A DNA stretch of 64,000 nucleotides from Balanoglossus misakiensis (lineage: Eukaryota > Hemichordata): contig CM082594.2 in assembly GCA_040954595.2 (NCBI GenBank), forward strand, positions 7,316,001 through 7,380,000, in the 5' to 3' direction. Under the pieces are notes generated by a model, which was not told where the DNA came from, searched no databases, and saw nothing but the letters and a program-made list of their open reading frames with translations. This document shows positions 27,214 through 50,885 of the stretch, in pieces. The position numbers were made by a program, and so were the translations under genes. Each line of letters opens with the position of its first letter. Position 1 is the stretch's first letter.

Positions 27214-27564
27214 TTTGGTGAACTGATTGATTCTCTGGTCTCGTTCTCGCAAATGACGATAATCTCTCGGGCTATTAGTTTCTCGAGGTCAACTCTGGTG
27301 GCAACGTTGACGGTTCACGATCACATTTTGTTGATAATCGAATACTCAAATATTTTCTCTTTATCCAATACTTTATACATACATTTTAGATTTTAGAACG
27401 AGATGTTTAAGGGATTATTTTGGTATGGATAAATATAATGAATAATAGATTTGGAGAGTTAGAAATAGTTCCAACATTTTCAAAGGTCAGCTCTAGAGGG
27501 CAGAGTAGCTGCCTCAAACAAAATAACAGAAAAGTACGAGTTGATCAGTTCATCTTGTGAGAAA
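27214..27564. promoter_or_regulatory. Shared promoter region between LYSMD and GTF2A2
   Basis: Only about 350 bases separate the two start codons of these divergently transcribed genes, so both promoters must lie here or in short 5' UTRs. No convincing TATA box was found. The side near LYSMD is richer in CG dinucleotides. Bidirectional control is inferred from spacing. Confidence 0.55.
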
Positions 27565-28667
27565 ATGAGTTATCAACTTTACCGAAACACGACGCTAGGA
27601 AATAGCCTTCAAGAGAGCCTTGACGAACTTATCCAGGTGAGAAATGTCTTGATTATAAATTACACCGACAAAGACCTGTTTGCGTTGACTGGAATGATTA
27701 TCTACGGCATAAAATATGGATGGGAAATCCGCGCATGATGCATGGGTTTTTCATCAATGACAAAAGGTCTCAGACTGAAGCTTCAGTGTCTTTGTAGCTC
27801 ATGATACTCTCTCGTATGGTCATAAAAATATCTTGAAAATTCAGAACTTTTTCCTTGGTCCAAACTGTCCGTAGGGCCTCATTTACTCCGCATGTTTGCT
27901 GGGATTCAAATTTGTGGGAATATGCAAATCTGAGCGTGACTTATGTCGATGTCACCATTGTTTGTCCCCCCCCCCCCCCATACATAGGGGATAACTTTGA
28001 TATTTTTATGGACTAAAGTCTAAATATTGAATGCAGTTTTTGAGAGGTACTTACCTATGTAATGGTACACACTATTGTTCTTGGCGAGGTGAATGGACTA
28101 GACCGATATGTACATGCAAGTAACGGCGACTTTTCTTGGGGATTATGTACTAACTCATGTATTTTTTTTTGGTTCTCTATTATTGCACAGTCACAGCAAA
28201 TCAGTCCACAGTTAGCGCTTCAAGTACTTCTGCAGTTTGACAAGGCTATCAACAATGCGCTATCAACCAGGGTGAAAAACAGAATCAACTTGAAGGTAAT
28301 GTACATTGTACTGTAGGTGTCCTAGTGCATCTGATTTGCCCTTCTCAGTGTTAACCCTTTCACCCCCAGTTCCTACTTTAGACGTCCAACCTTACCAGAG
28401 AATACAATGGGTTTGGACTGAACCATGGTGGTGGTAGGGTTAAAGCATACAAGTTCAACAGTAAACAGAGGGGCCCGGAAAATTAAAGTCTTTCCCCTTT
28501 TTGTTTATTTGCAGGGTCATCTGAACACATACAGATTTTGTGACAATGTGTGGACATTTGTACTGAATGATGTAGAATTTCGGGAGGTGACGGAACTGGT
28601 GAAAGTCGACAAAGTCAAGATCGTTGCAGTTGACGGCAAAAGTACCAGCGCGTTGAGCGGAGACTAG
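27565..28667 (+). CDS. GTF2A2: Transcription factor IIA gamma subunit (three exons)
   Basis: Coding exons are 27,565-27,636, 28,191-28,295 and 28,515-28,667, all joined in phase 0 with GT/AG borders, giving 109 residues, the same length as human GTF2A2. The start [20 protein letters not shown], the segment [14 protein letters not shown] and the segment [20 protein letters not shown] are close to the vertebrate protein, with an N-terminal helical part and a C-terminal beta-barrel part. TFIIA (alpha/beta plus gamma) binds TBP on promoter DNA and stabilises the RNA polymerase II pre-initiation complex. The second intron holds a 93-bp TTAA element. The gene is divergent from LYSMD and convergent with SNAPC5, a dense housekeeping arrangement. 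Confidence 0.97.
28351..28443. mobile_element. 93-bp TTAA MITE, copy 1 (in GTF2A2 intron 2)
   Basis: It begins TTAACCCTTTCACCCCCAG and ends GTGGTGGTAGGGTTAA, short inverted ends with TTAA at both borders as in piggyBac-like elements. A second copy of exactly the same length lies at 41,458-41,550. No coding content. Confidence 0.8.
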
Positions 28668-29441
28668 TGCAGCAAAAAGTGAAACTTTTTTCCTCCCCTT
28701 CTCACACTTTTCCTGTTATATAAGTTTTGTGGAAGTCTCAATTTCTTGCATTGTATGCAACAGCGATGAGCACAACAGGCTACAAAGACTAGTTTACCAG
28801 TACATTTGTATATACCCATTTCTATGGGGTTAATTTGATTTATGTATGGCATAGATGTGTGTAGAGAAATTTGAGCTCAGTTTATATACATGTATGTGGT
28901 AGCCTGGTTTTGTAGGTCTTCAGTCTTGTTTGCATTAACATTATGCACAGAGGGGTAAAAAATCACAAAGGGCACAGTAAAAAATCACCATGTACTTTTG
29001 CATTTTTTGATAACAAATTGTGGACTTTGAATCAACACGTTGCATTTTAGATTTGCCATCTGTGATCTGTACCAAGTGACTTCAAGTTGTCATTTTGCCA
29101 TGCTGACAAGAGTTGCAGTAGGATCACAACACAAATTATGCACCTGTTTTCTTTATAATTAAACCTTATCAAGTACTCTTTATTCCGAATAAAAATAATA
29201 TATCTGCAAAACAAAGTGTTAGTCATTCCTGATTGTGTCATATGCAAAGAAGTAGTACAATGTACTAGTGTTGATGTACACCTGTAGTTCTATTACAGAC
29301 CTAGAGTATGAAATCCTAACTTGACCTTAGCTTGGTGCTGACACTGGGTATATACACAGGAACACGGACGGTACAGTCATATGAAACTAACACTGCAGTC
29401 CATGCATACTATTTTGCAATTTTCATGAAGCAATTTTTCCC
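28668..29441. other. Convergent 3' region between GTF2A2 and SNAPC5
   Basis: No coding sequence is recognised. It should contain both 3' UTRs. The only paired poly(A) signals seen are at 29,179-29,193. Confidence 0.6.
29179..29193. terminator. Abutting poly(A) signals on both strands
   Basis: TTTATTCCGAATAAA holds AATAAA on the plus strand (29,188-29,193), about 520 bases past the GTF2A2 stop, and AATAAA on the minus strand (29,179-29,184), about 260 bases past the SNAPC5 stop. If both are used, the two transcripts overlap tail to tail by a few tens of bases. Confidence 0.5.
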
Positions 29442-30201
29442 TCAGTGCATCTCATACTGAGCATTGTCCTCATGCATTTGTTGCATAAGTTCCATCAACT
29501 GAGTTCCATAACCCTCCCCCTCGTCATCACCTTCTTCCTCCTCCTCCTCCTCCTCTTCCTCTTCTTCTTCAGCCTGTGTGTTATCATTCACAATGATCAG
29601 GTTGGCATCCAGATCCAGTGGAATCTCATTCGACTCAAGTTGAATTTCCTGTCATCAAATGAGACGAGTTTAAGTTAACTTCTAGGATCAAGCTCCACGC
29701 AATTATTTCAAACATGTAACAAAAAAACAACATACATCACAGGTGTCCCCGTCTTCAACCTTCTCTTTGTCCTGATGAGCGCCCTCACAGTTCATGGCTA
29801 TCATGCTTTTCAGAGCAAGCTCCTCCACCTTGGTTGAATTGGGGAGAAAAAAACAAGTTAGCACCACAGGCTGATTGAAACATTTGTTCGTCTTTGTCCA
29901 TTTACCTCAAAAGACCGGCTTTAGAATAATTCTTATGTAGTGTGATGGAGTCTTTTGGGTTGTAAAAGCACAAGACTGTGTTATCAGAAATCTGTGATGG
30001 AGCAGAATGACTTCTTTGATAAATATTCACTAAACCAACATCAACATAATAATTCTTACAGACTGGAGATTCATTACAATAACTAGAAACACTTCTTACC
30101 TTGAGTCTGTTCAACTGTTCCATCATCTTACTCTGAATTTCAACTATCACTTTTTCCTCTTGCTTCAGTTCTTGAAGCTCACCCAGTAAATTGCTGCTCA
30201 T
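29442..30201 (-). CDS. SNAPC5: snRNA-activating protein complex subunit 5 (three exons)
   Basis: Coding exons are 30,100-30,201, 29,736-29,828 and 29,442-29,648, all phase 0, for 133 residues. The N-terminal helix (LGELQELKQEEKVIVEIQSK, then QLNRLK) joins VEELALKSMI in exon 2, matching the human SNAPC5 (SNAP19) core around QLNRLKVEELAL. The C-terminal exon has a long glutamate run from a GAG/GAA microsatellite, as in the human protein, then a longer tail (QLMELMQQMHEDNAQYEMH) that I do not recall from human. SNAPC5 is the smallest SNAPc subunit; it associates with SNAPC4 and helps transcribe snRNA genes by RNA polymerases II and III. The donor of exon 2 is a weaker GTATGT. Confidence 0.92.
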
Positions 30202-31397
30202 GATGACCTAAAACACTGACAATGAAAAGAATAAATCTGAAGGGATAGGTACATTCTTGTCTGTAATATGCATGGTTGGAAAAAATGACAAAAATGGGTT
30301 AAAGAAAACTTGAAATGAGGTCTGTCCCACATAAAAATACAACTACAAAACAGAAAAGTATTTGGTCTGAACACAATTTATTTCTTTTTTTTTCTGATGC
30401 AACTCTGACGCAAACCACAGTGAAAAAACATTCCACAAGATATGAAAAATACAATTTAAAAACTGAAGGCTCAGGTGAAAAATTGCAGGTAAAATTAAAA
30501 CATTTACATAAAGAAATGTCATATTCAGTCACAATAAAAAATTAATCATTTAGTGTTTGTTTTCTCTGACTTAGGGAGTACTCCCAGGTCCTGAGACAAG
30601 CACCAATCAGAATGAAGTTGCAATTTGCATACTCATAATGTCAAGGAATTATGGGTAGTGTTGGAACAGATACCTGAACAGACCAGAAATTTGAGACAGC
30701 CTGAATGTTTCAGATCGAAGCATATGTGGTTTTGATTCTGAGAACATTGCATTGAAATCATCCACATCATTACAATACTAAATTTACCATTATTATTACT
30801 TGATAAAATTTACAATTGTCTACACATTGTGAGGCGTTATCATTCACAGAATGACAAACGGTATACTGTATGACAAAACTGAAGTCAACTACAGGTTAAA
30901 TTTTTTTATAAGGCCAAAAATTCTAATTTAGTATCCTCTATTTCAACCCTGGGATTGTATATTCATTGAATTCTGAGTTTATAAAATCAAAAATATTGAA
31001 AAATCACTGGATAATTTGGCAGGATATCTCAGATCCAAAGGCATATGACTACTAAACAGCAAGAACAAATTCATCATTGCTTTAGTCACTGTAAGTACCA
31101 ACACTACAACTTCTTTGAACTTTTTGTCAACATTGCACCAAGGTCTGTTGAGGACAAAGCTGCCTACAAAATTTAGAATTTCTCCTTATAATATCTGGTC
31201 CTGTATGTGGAAAGACGGTGCACCATCAAGCTTTGCTCACAAGCTCTATTGCGAAATATCCGAGTAAATATTCACAAATATCGCTGAAAGGTGTTGGACT
31301 GTCACTGGCTAGATCTGATGGACTAGGAACCACGTCATTTATTTTTACATTCCTACACAAACATCTAGGGTCCCACTTTGTTTGAATCAACAGTTTA
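30202..31397. other. Intergenic DNA between SNAPC5 and the KCTD cluster
   Basis: AT-rich, no exon or RNA gene recognised. It includes the SNAPC5 promoter side and the 3' UTR of the first KCTD gene. An AATAAA on the minus strand at 31,338-31,343, 55 bases past that gene's stop, is a likely poly(A) signal. Confidence 0.6.
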
Positions 31398-32093
31398 TTA
31401 GCAATGCAAATCTCCGTTCACCCGAGGTTGGCTCTCGTCTCTGGTAAGGAGCCATTTTTCTACAGTGGCCGTCGTAGTACCCTGGACGCCAATGCCACTG
31501 ATACTGGCCAGAGAGATATTGCTGAATTTCAACTCAAAGCCAGCATTGCACAGATCCTGCAGTAACACATGGCGGTCCTCCACATCTCCGTGTTTGTGCA
31601 AACAGTGGCCCTCCCTGTACCATCCCACCGGTTTCTGGATCAAACTCTGGATGGACGGGATCTCGTTCAGAACACTCTCTTTTCCGTAAATCCGGAAGTA
31701 CATGACCCGCATGGATTCCTTCTTGCATTCTAGTTCGATGACGGTCTCGCACTTCTGCGGCGGGGGCTTGACAGTCTTGCGCTCCTCGCGAGTGTGATTG
31801 ATCGCGTCGGTGAGTTCCGCAATCTGGTAAAAATCTGCTTCGGTGGACAAGAGTTCCCACTCCTTGAAGTCGTCCGGTAAGCTGAGACGCGAAGACCGCA
31901 AGAAATTCAACACGTGCTTGAACACACTGCCATCTCTGTCGATGAAGTACTGGCCTTGCTCGTCGCGATACGTCGGAATTCGATCGCTGAACATCGACCC
32001 AAGCATGGAGTGCGGATAGTTGAGGAGGGTCGCTCTGGTTGTCATGTACACCAAACCTCCCACATTCAGACGAATAATCTCATTCTCTGACAT
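31398..32093 (-). CDS. KCTD6/21-like BTB (T1) protein, copy a
   Basis: One uninterrupted frame of 231 residues starting at ATG. Residues about 6-105 form the potassium-channel-tetramerisation type BTB domain (IRLNVGGLVYMTTRATLLNY, DSMLG-type HSMLGSMFSD, YFIDRDGSVFKHVLNFLRSS, EADFYQI). The end (TVEKWLLTRDE) resembles the closing motif of KCTD6 (EHNWTFCR), and overall length fits the KCTD6/11/21 group. Members of that group are known CUL3 ubiquitin-ligase adaptors acting on HDAC1 and other targets; that role here is inferred. It is the most downstream of three tandem intronless copies. Its BTB half is nearly identical in DNA to copy b, while the C-terminal halves differ strongly. Confidence 0.88.
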   Translation of the reverse strand: MSENEIIRLNVGGLVYMTTRATLLNYPHSMLGSMFSDRIPTYRDEQGQYFIDRDGSVFKHVLNFLRSSRLSLPDDFKEWELLSTEADFYQIAELTDAINHTREERKTVKPPPQKCETVIELECKKESMRVMYFRIYGKESVLNEIPSIQSLIQKPVGWYREGHCLHKHGDVEDRHVLLQDLCNAGFELKFSNISLASISGIGVQGTTTATVEKWLLTRDESQPRVNGDLHC

Positions 32094-32455
32094 GATTCAA
32101 TCACTAAGTACAACCAAAGTCTACAGAACAACAAGATCATAAGAAACAATAAGAGTCGCTCTGACCAATTCAACAATTACACGAACAAGTTCATATGTAA
32201 AGAAAATCAGTGATAGGTACAGTTTGCAATTTAGGGGTTGTATTACAGCAGTTATAAAGCTAGCATTTCTCTAGCTGCAATTGTCACATCGAGCTGAAAT
32301 TAATGTGGTTAATGTACATGTACTCGTAATTGAATCATTGCCATAGCAACATGTTTTTATATTTCTAAGTTAATTAATAACTTGCCCCGTAACTCCTTCA
32401 TACAGACAAATCAATAATAAACTACAATGATGAGCAATTCACTGTGCCATCTTAG
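32094..32455. other. Spacer between KCTD copies a and b
   Basis: The first bases upstream of the copy a start (GATTCAATCACTAAGTACAA) match those upstream of copy b (GATTCAATCAGCAAGTACAA), so part of the 5' UTR was duplicated with the gene. Nothing else is recognised. Confidence 0.6.
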
Positions 32456-33118
32456 CTATTGGATGTTTTCATCTCGGGTCAGGAACCATTTTTCGACACT
32501 GGCCGTTGTGGTTCCACCACGGACAGGACAAGCAGTAATACTGGCAAGTGAGATATTATTGGATTTCAACTCAAAGCCGGCATCAAACAGATCCTGCAAC
32601 AATTTGTGTCGATCTTTTACGCCCCTATGTACATGTAGACAATGGCCATTTCTGTGCCATCCCTCTGGGGTCTGCAGCAGCTGCTGTATGGATGGAATCT
32701 CATCAAGAACAATCTCTTCGCCGTAAATTCGGAAGTCCACGACTAGATCTTTTTCCATCTTGCATTCAAGTTCAATGACCGTTTGATGTTTCCTGATATT
32801 TCTACGCCCGTGAAGAGCGTGATTGATCGCGTCGGTGAGTTCGGGGATCTGGTAAAAATCTGCTTCGGTCAAAAGCAGCTCCCACTCTTTGTAGTCCTCC
32901 GGTAAGCTGAGACGAGAAGACCGCAAGAAATTCAACACGTGCTTGAACACACTACCATCTCTGTCTATGAAGTACTGGCCTTGCTCGTCGCGATACGTCG
33001 GAATTTGATCGCTGAACATCGACCCAAGCATGGAGTGCGGATAGTTGAGGAGGGTCGCCCTGGTTGTCATGTACACCAAACCTCCGACATTCAGACGAAT
33101 AATCTCATTCTCAGACAT
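32456..33118 (-). CDS. KCTD6/21-like BTB (T1) protein, copy b
   Basis: One frame of 220 residues from ATG to stop. Residues 1-80 are almost identical to copy a (one substitution, SDQIP for SDRIP). The rest of the BTB domain has LPEDYKEWELLLTEADFYQI. The C-terminal part keeps recognisable blocks (ETVIELECK-type QTVIELECK, FRIYGEEIVLDEIPSIQ, DAGFELKSNNISLASI, SVEKWFLTRDE) but is clearly diverged from copy a. No intron is seen. It could arise by tandem duplication followed by conversion of the BTB half. Substrate is unknown; CUL3 adaptor function is inferred from the family. Confidence 0.88.
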   Translation of the reverse strand: MSENEIIRLNVGGLVYMTTRATLLNYPHSMLGSMFSDQIPTYRDEQGQYFIDRDGSVFKHVLNFLRSSRLSLPEDYKEWELLLTEADFYQIPELTDAINHALHGRRNIRKHQTVIELECKMEKDLVVDFRIYGEEIVLDEIPSIQQLLQTPEGWHRNGHCLHVHRGVKDRHKLLQDLFDAGFELKSNNISLASITACPVRGGTTTASVEKWFLTRDENIQ

Positions 33119-34353
33119 GATTCAATCAGCAAGTACAACCAAAATCTACAGAGCTATACACAGTATGGGACAGAGACAGAACTACTTCGACCAACTTTGG
33201 CTGACGTTCTACATGAGGAAGTACATGTATGGGAACTAAAATCACTGTAAATTTTTAACCTAGTGATGTCTTTGTCATGCAATCAAGCTTGCACAGACCA
33301 AACTTTAAGTATCTATTATCAATTTTTTATTGCATGACCCTTTGACAAGAGATATGCAAGCATTTTTTACAGTAGAAAGCAGGATTCTATTCATTAAGGA
33401 TTTGGTCATCATATTAAGTGCTACAAAAACACAATATTCAGTACAAAATGTGCAAATATTTCACATGACAAGTACAAAATGCTGCAAATAAAAAAAAAAC
33501 CACACAAGCCCATTGATTTATCAAACAAAAAATCATCAAGGTTTACTTATATCAAAACAGCTAAGGGTAATTTCTGGTAGGTATTCACATTACCCTGGAT
33601 AAACATTATAAACAAATTACTTAAGGAACATTCCATACTGGTCCTCAAATGAAAAATCTTGGACACCACAAGCTGTCATTTTGCTGATAAAACTCAGCAG
33701 TCACATGAACACTTCATTACCACTTCTAGACACTAGTATCTCACCATAAACTAACCCTTAAAATATGAGAACTTTGATTTGGTCTGGTGGTGAGATGTAG
33801 GTTTAGGGATTTCACACATTTTGCAGCCCTGGCCATTATGAGGTAGCCTAACAAAGTGGTCAAAAATACTGCTGATGGTAAATTAGGTGGGAACTTGGAG
33901 AGGAAATCCTTGACAACTTAATAACTTGTTACTTTGGGTTTTCTTGTTTGACTTGTAAGTTCTCAATACTGCTCTACTCATTGAAATATACCAAATCATC
34001 AACTGTTACAGATTAACTTACATCCTGTGAATTGCATCAGTACTCGATCTCGAAACTTCTGGGACTGGACAAACAAGGGCGCGGCTTTTTTTCTTGTGGT
34101 CTGACCTTGGCACTAACATGAAAATTATAAAAAATACTTGCTAGACTGTACTTTCTTAGCTCATGAGGATGGTGGGTTGGTTAAAGGGAGAATTTAGAAT
34201 AAGAAAACATTTTTCTAGTATATGTAATAGGTTATGTGCGCTTTCATACTTATACATGTTGTTCCACTGGCTTCAACCAACCAAGAAATATTTCAGACAC
34301 TCAAACAATGTCGTATGTTCAAAAATACATCTGCAGACGACAAATATTTCCTC
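33119..34353. other. Intergenic DNA between KCTD copies b and c
   Basis: AT-rich spacer of about 1.2 kb. No exon, RNA gene or clear repeat element is recognised. Confidence 0.55.
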
Positions 34354-35055
34354 CTATGATGGTTTCTTCTCTCGACAGAAAGTCCACTTTTCCAGGGTGT
34401 TGCTCAAGTTACTCTGAGCGTGCAGCGATGCGTCTTTACTGACCAAAGAATGTGCGATGTTTGTGAATTTCAGTTCAAACTGCAGTTTGCTGAGTTCGTG
34501 GAAAAGCTGGGCCCTGTCAATGTCGCCGCGCAGCTGCACGCCCCCGACTTCGTGGTACCACTGTCGCCCGGGCGTGCTCTGAATGATATCGGCCACGACG
34601 CCGAGGTTCTTCAAGACCACCTCGGAGCCGTAGATCTTGTACGAGTTCCCCCACGTCGAGTGCTTCTGGTAGATGACTTCCACATAATCCGTGGTCTTGT
34701 CGAATTCCACATCCTTGCCGTCTCTCTCCTTCTGTAGTTCGTGCAGTGCCTCGATCAGCTCCGGTATCTGGAAGAAATCGGCCTCGATCGCCAGCGCGTC
34801 CCAATCCTTGAAGCCGGCAGGCAGGCCGAGTCTCGACGACCGCAGAAAATTCAGGATGTACCGGAAGAGCTCTCCGTCACGGTCGATGAAGTAGTTGCCC
34901 CGGTTGTCCTTTTGAGTCGGGATTCGACCGCTGAACATCGCCCCCAACATGGAGTCCGGGTAGATGTACAGGGTGGTCAAGGTCGTGGTGTAGACATACC
35001 CGCCGACATTCAGATACACCACTTGGGACGTGCTTGACTCTTTCTCGGTCTCCAT
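34354..35055 (-). CDS. KCTD6/21-like BTB (T1) protein, copy c
   Basis: One frame of 233 residues from ATG. The BTB domain (residues about 13-110: VVYLNVGGYVYTTTLTTLYI, PDSMLGAMFSGRIPT, YFIDRDGELFRYILNFLRSS, EADFFQIPELIEAL) is closer to vertebrate KCTD6/KCTD21 than copies a and b are, and the C-terminus NTLEKWTFCREKKPS matches the KCTD6 ending closely. The gene is GC-richer than its neighbours and intronless. It is probably the conserved family member from which the faster-changing copies a and b derive. The KCTD6/11/21 group acts as CUL3 adaptors (HDAC1 degradation, Hedgehog damping); application to this protein is inference. Confidence 0.9.
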   Translation of the reverse strand: METEKESSTSQVVYLNVGGYVYTTTLTTLYIYPDSMLGAMFSGRIPTQKDNRGNYFIDRDGELFRYILNFLRSSRLGLPAGFKDWDALAIEADFFQIPELIEALHELQKERDGKDVEFDKTTDYVEVIYQKHSTWGNSYKIYGSEVVLKNLGVVADIIQSTPGRQWYHEVGGVQLRGDIDRAQLFHELSKLQFELKFTNIAHSLVSKDASLHAQSNLSNTLEKWTFCREKKPS

Positions 35056-36996
35056 GGTGACGAGAGCATCCGCCTCCCTCCGTGCATCACTCCCGGGGAT
35101 TGTCTCAATGCTCGAGTTTCAACACAGCAGTCTCATAGTCTATTGTACACACAGAAATGACCTCAATAAGTATAAACTGAAGACTCGGACACACTGCTGC
35201 ACTGTCAGCAAACAAAGAATACAAGCAGAAACATGCCTCCATGCTTAAAACACTCCTATCCCTACATTTGAAATAAAATATACGACAGGATTATGAAGGA
35301 TTGAACTATGATGACATGGTGATTATATACGATAATTTCATTCCCTATGCCTCATTTGCAATTCAAAGGTCTTACATATCATAATCACAGAACACAATAG
35401 GTTAAACCAAGCCGCAGTAATGAGGGGTATGGTGAGGTTCTTGACATTGCAGGCGCAATACTGTCTATGGACGAGCTGATCATGCATATCTACAGTAGAC
35501 CCACCCACTGAATTAGTATGTAAACACAACTACGTTCTTTCACCCCATCTAAAATTTGCAATTTAACAAGATAGCAACTGATGGCTATAGTTCAATTAAC
35601 AGTTCAGTTGACCAAAGTGCAGGAGGCCTTATCACTTGACACCATCAATATTTTTCAAAACAACAATGAGGGTGGTATCAAGTAGAAGGGATATGCACTG
35701 AAACAAACTTGTTTAAGACGTGTTGTGTTGGGAGGGGATTTCAGTGCATCTGGGAGCTCATAAATGCATGTGACAAGTAACCTTGTCTTGTAAGACAGAC
35801 AGCAGTATCATTAATCTGTTGACACTTCCCTCCACTGAAGGACTGTGATATTACTTTATGAGTACAGTACAATATTTGCCATCAGGTAACCCCAAGGTCA
35901 TGAAATGACATACATGTACATGATGGTGAATGACACATATACTGCTAACAGTGGCTGAAATCTACCTGGCACATGTTATATGCGCCTTTCTTCAGTACAC
36001 AAAGTTTCAATCGATATTTCTTCATCATACACTGCACATGAGGCTTACGTGAAGTTAGCCTCATCCTCATCCTCAGCTTGTAAGATCACACGAAGATGAG
36101 GATGAAGCTGAGGCTGTTGCTAACTTCACGTTTGTGCACACATGACTGTATAAATAATGAAACCCAAACATTCAAACTGACCACATTACAAAAAGAACCA
36201 CTGCGCTTGTGTGAGCAGACAATACAAACCCTGCACATACTGTACACAGGTACTTGTTATCCCCAGGAAATTTTGATACAATAGTGACTAATCTAAATAT
36301 GAATGCAAGTATTTTTTATGTTAATGTACATTGTTTTCATAACATACAGTCAAAATGGCTTCAAGTCAAATGGCCGTGTGATGGCGCACTTTCTTCACAT
36401 GGCTAACCATTGAAAATCTTTGATTTATCTAAATTTCAACTTTCCTGATAATTGCGTAGGTGACTGTACAATACTTTTGAAGGGTAATTGCCAGTAATCT
36501 TTATAAACTGCTCAGTTTCCTATATAAATGAATTTAGGTGTCAAAATCGACAAATGAATACGGAAATGTCAATACCTGTTTAGTCGAGTCGGGTCACAGA
36601 AGTCGGTGAACGATAATACAGGCCTCAGACTCCCAGTTGACTCCGGGCGACATGCATCGGGCGTCGGCGAAGAACTTTGCAAACTGTACTTGTGTCAAGT
36701 GTGCAGCCCACCTTTTGGAATGTTAGTGAACACCGAAACGACTGTTTGCAGGTTGCCAGAGCCAACAATCAACAATACATATGTACATACTACATGTACT
36801 GCATGCTCTCGACCTTGTCAAACATTATTGGCAGCTATGAGTCACCCGGAATGCGGAAGAGTCCAGACTATGGCAGTCTTCTTTACATTGGCTTTCTCAC
36901 AGATCAATATTTTTTCTTTGGGTGTTATATAAAGTTTATACCTGTAACCAGTACAGCACTAAAACTTGGGTTTTTCGCAATTTGCCCTCTTCTCCA
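35056..36996. other. Intergenic DNA upstream of the KCTD cluster
   Basis: No gene recognised. A CG-richer patch at about 36,570-36,700 could be a promoter for KCTD copy c, but no exon links the two. The stretch holds one small hairpin repeat (36,048-36,130). Confidence 0.5.
36048..36130. repeat. 83-bp hairpin (inverted repeat)
   Basis: CGTGAAGTTAGC at 36,048-36,059 is the perfect inverted complement of GCTAACTTCACG at 36,119-36,130. The inner parts, CCTCATCCTCATCCTCAGC and GATGAGGATGAAGCTGAGG, pair with few mismatches, so the whole forms a long hairpin. It could be a small foldback element or a structured transcript. Confidence 0.7.
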
Positions 36997-37200
36997 TCAG
37001 CTGCATGCAATGGCCTCAGTTAACCCTTGACCCGGAAGTAGTTTACCGCCACCACCGGGAACTTTGGAGGTAATCTTTTGTTTTTGTAATACAACCTCCC
37101 AGTCGCCGCCCGGACTATATCTCGTACATGCAAATACATAGAGAGAACTTGCAACCAACAACCACACAAACAGCACAATGAATATACACACAACCACCAG
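36997..37200 (-). CDS. Possible terminal exon with a membrane segment (unassigned)
   Basis: A good acceptor (TTTGTTTTCTATTTGCAG) at 37,201 is followed by an open frame of 67 residues to a stop at 36,997. The first 25 residues are strongly hydrophobic (LVVVCIFIVLFVWLLVASSL), then FACTRYSPGGDWEVVL and a glycine-rich basic tail. This looks like the last exon of a small single-pass membrane protein. No phase-0 upstream exon could be identified, the family is not recognised, and a second frame across the same stretch is also open and hydrophobic at its start, so this stays tentative. Confidence 0.25.
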   Translation of the reverse strand: MVVVCIFIVLFVWLLVASSLYVFACTRYSPGGDWEVVLQKQKITSKVPGGGGKLLPGQGLTEAIACS

Positions 37201-38545
37201 CTGCAAATAGAAAACAAATCCTTTATTATCCAAAAGATTTCTCACTAAAATTAACTGAGTGAGCTCACATGATACCTAAAATATGGTTGTGTCACTTGAT
37301 TAACATACTGCTCTCATTTCACATAATCAAAGCTCCACTTCAACATTTGCCACCAACACTACAGTCTTGGAAGTTGCCATGGTAACAATTAGTAAAGCAT
37401 AGATGTAAATAAAAAATATTATAAGCAGTGTCTAAACACAAAACTCTTATCTACTATTATGGAACAAATAAAATAAGATTCAGAAACGCTCTTTATGTTG
37501 TTTTTAAATTTATTTGTAAACTTACTGGAAGCTAGGAATTCTAGTTAAGTACGGTAAAAATAAAACTATTGGTTTAATAATAAAATGTAGTCAAAAAACA
37601 ACTAGAGTTCTTGGGAGTTGATACAAAAACACTGCAATTTTTTTGCCTTGGACATTCATGGTTTCTGTCAAGTCAGGTAATTGAATAAAATCAATAATAG
37701 CAATGCTATAATCTGGGTAAAAATGTGATTTCTATCATCTGCTCATGTTATTGCTACTTGTAGTTATCTACACCTTCCTGCTATCATTGTTGAAACTTAA
37801 TTATTTTTGTTCATGACAGCTGGTTTTTGCTGATAGAAATTAATTAACAGTAGGTTAAAACTGGCCATTACACATGATTTTGGCCAACAATGTCATGTTG
37901 CTATTATGTAAAGAACCTGTCATACTATACTTATTACCATCAATGATTACCCCCAGTTTACACACAGTATTATACACTTGAAAAATGATATGCTATTTAT
38001 GAATTGTTATGATTGGGTACTCCTAGTTTAAAGCATCTCCTTGTACTGCAAACATGCTGTAAATACTCCTAAATGCAGACATAGAAATGAAGGAACCACA
38101 ATTGTGGCAAGCGTCTCGTTATCTAAAGCACAGCATTTCCAATCATTTCGGTCATTCCTTCTAATGTCTTTGCATTCTATATGTTCACTGTCTCAAATTT
38201 GTAATCAGAAAACGTCAAAATGCAGCAGCTTTGGAGAATTCCTCACAGTAGGCACAAGATCACCGTGATTTCCAATGGTTGCCTAGCAACTCAGCTTCAG
38301 ATCTTGCTGCTCTATTGCAAAGAGGAAAGCCTATCCCAGTTGTAAATATCTAATGTGCGTTGGGTGGTCTCCGGGGCGTAGGTATAATAAACACAGTCTA
38401 TAGCATGCTATCCAGTGTTCACTCCTTTGTTTCCAATAACAGTGCAAGTAGGTGAGTTAGTTTTTCATTCTCTTTTTATATAAAGTCTTTGATTCAATAT
38501 CTTTGGTCCTTGGACAACAAAATTCCTCCTCAGGGTTGTCACATT
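37201..38545. other. Intergenic or 3' UTR sequence downstream of SMAD set A
   Basis: No gene recognised. It presumably includes the 3' UTR of the SMAD transcript ending in set A. Confidence 0.5.
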
Positions 38546-50885
<12,340 letters not shown>

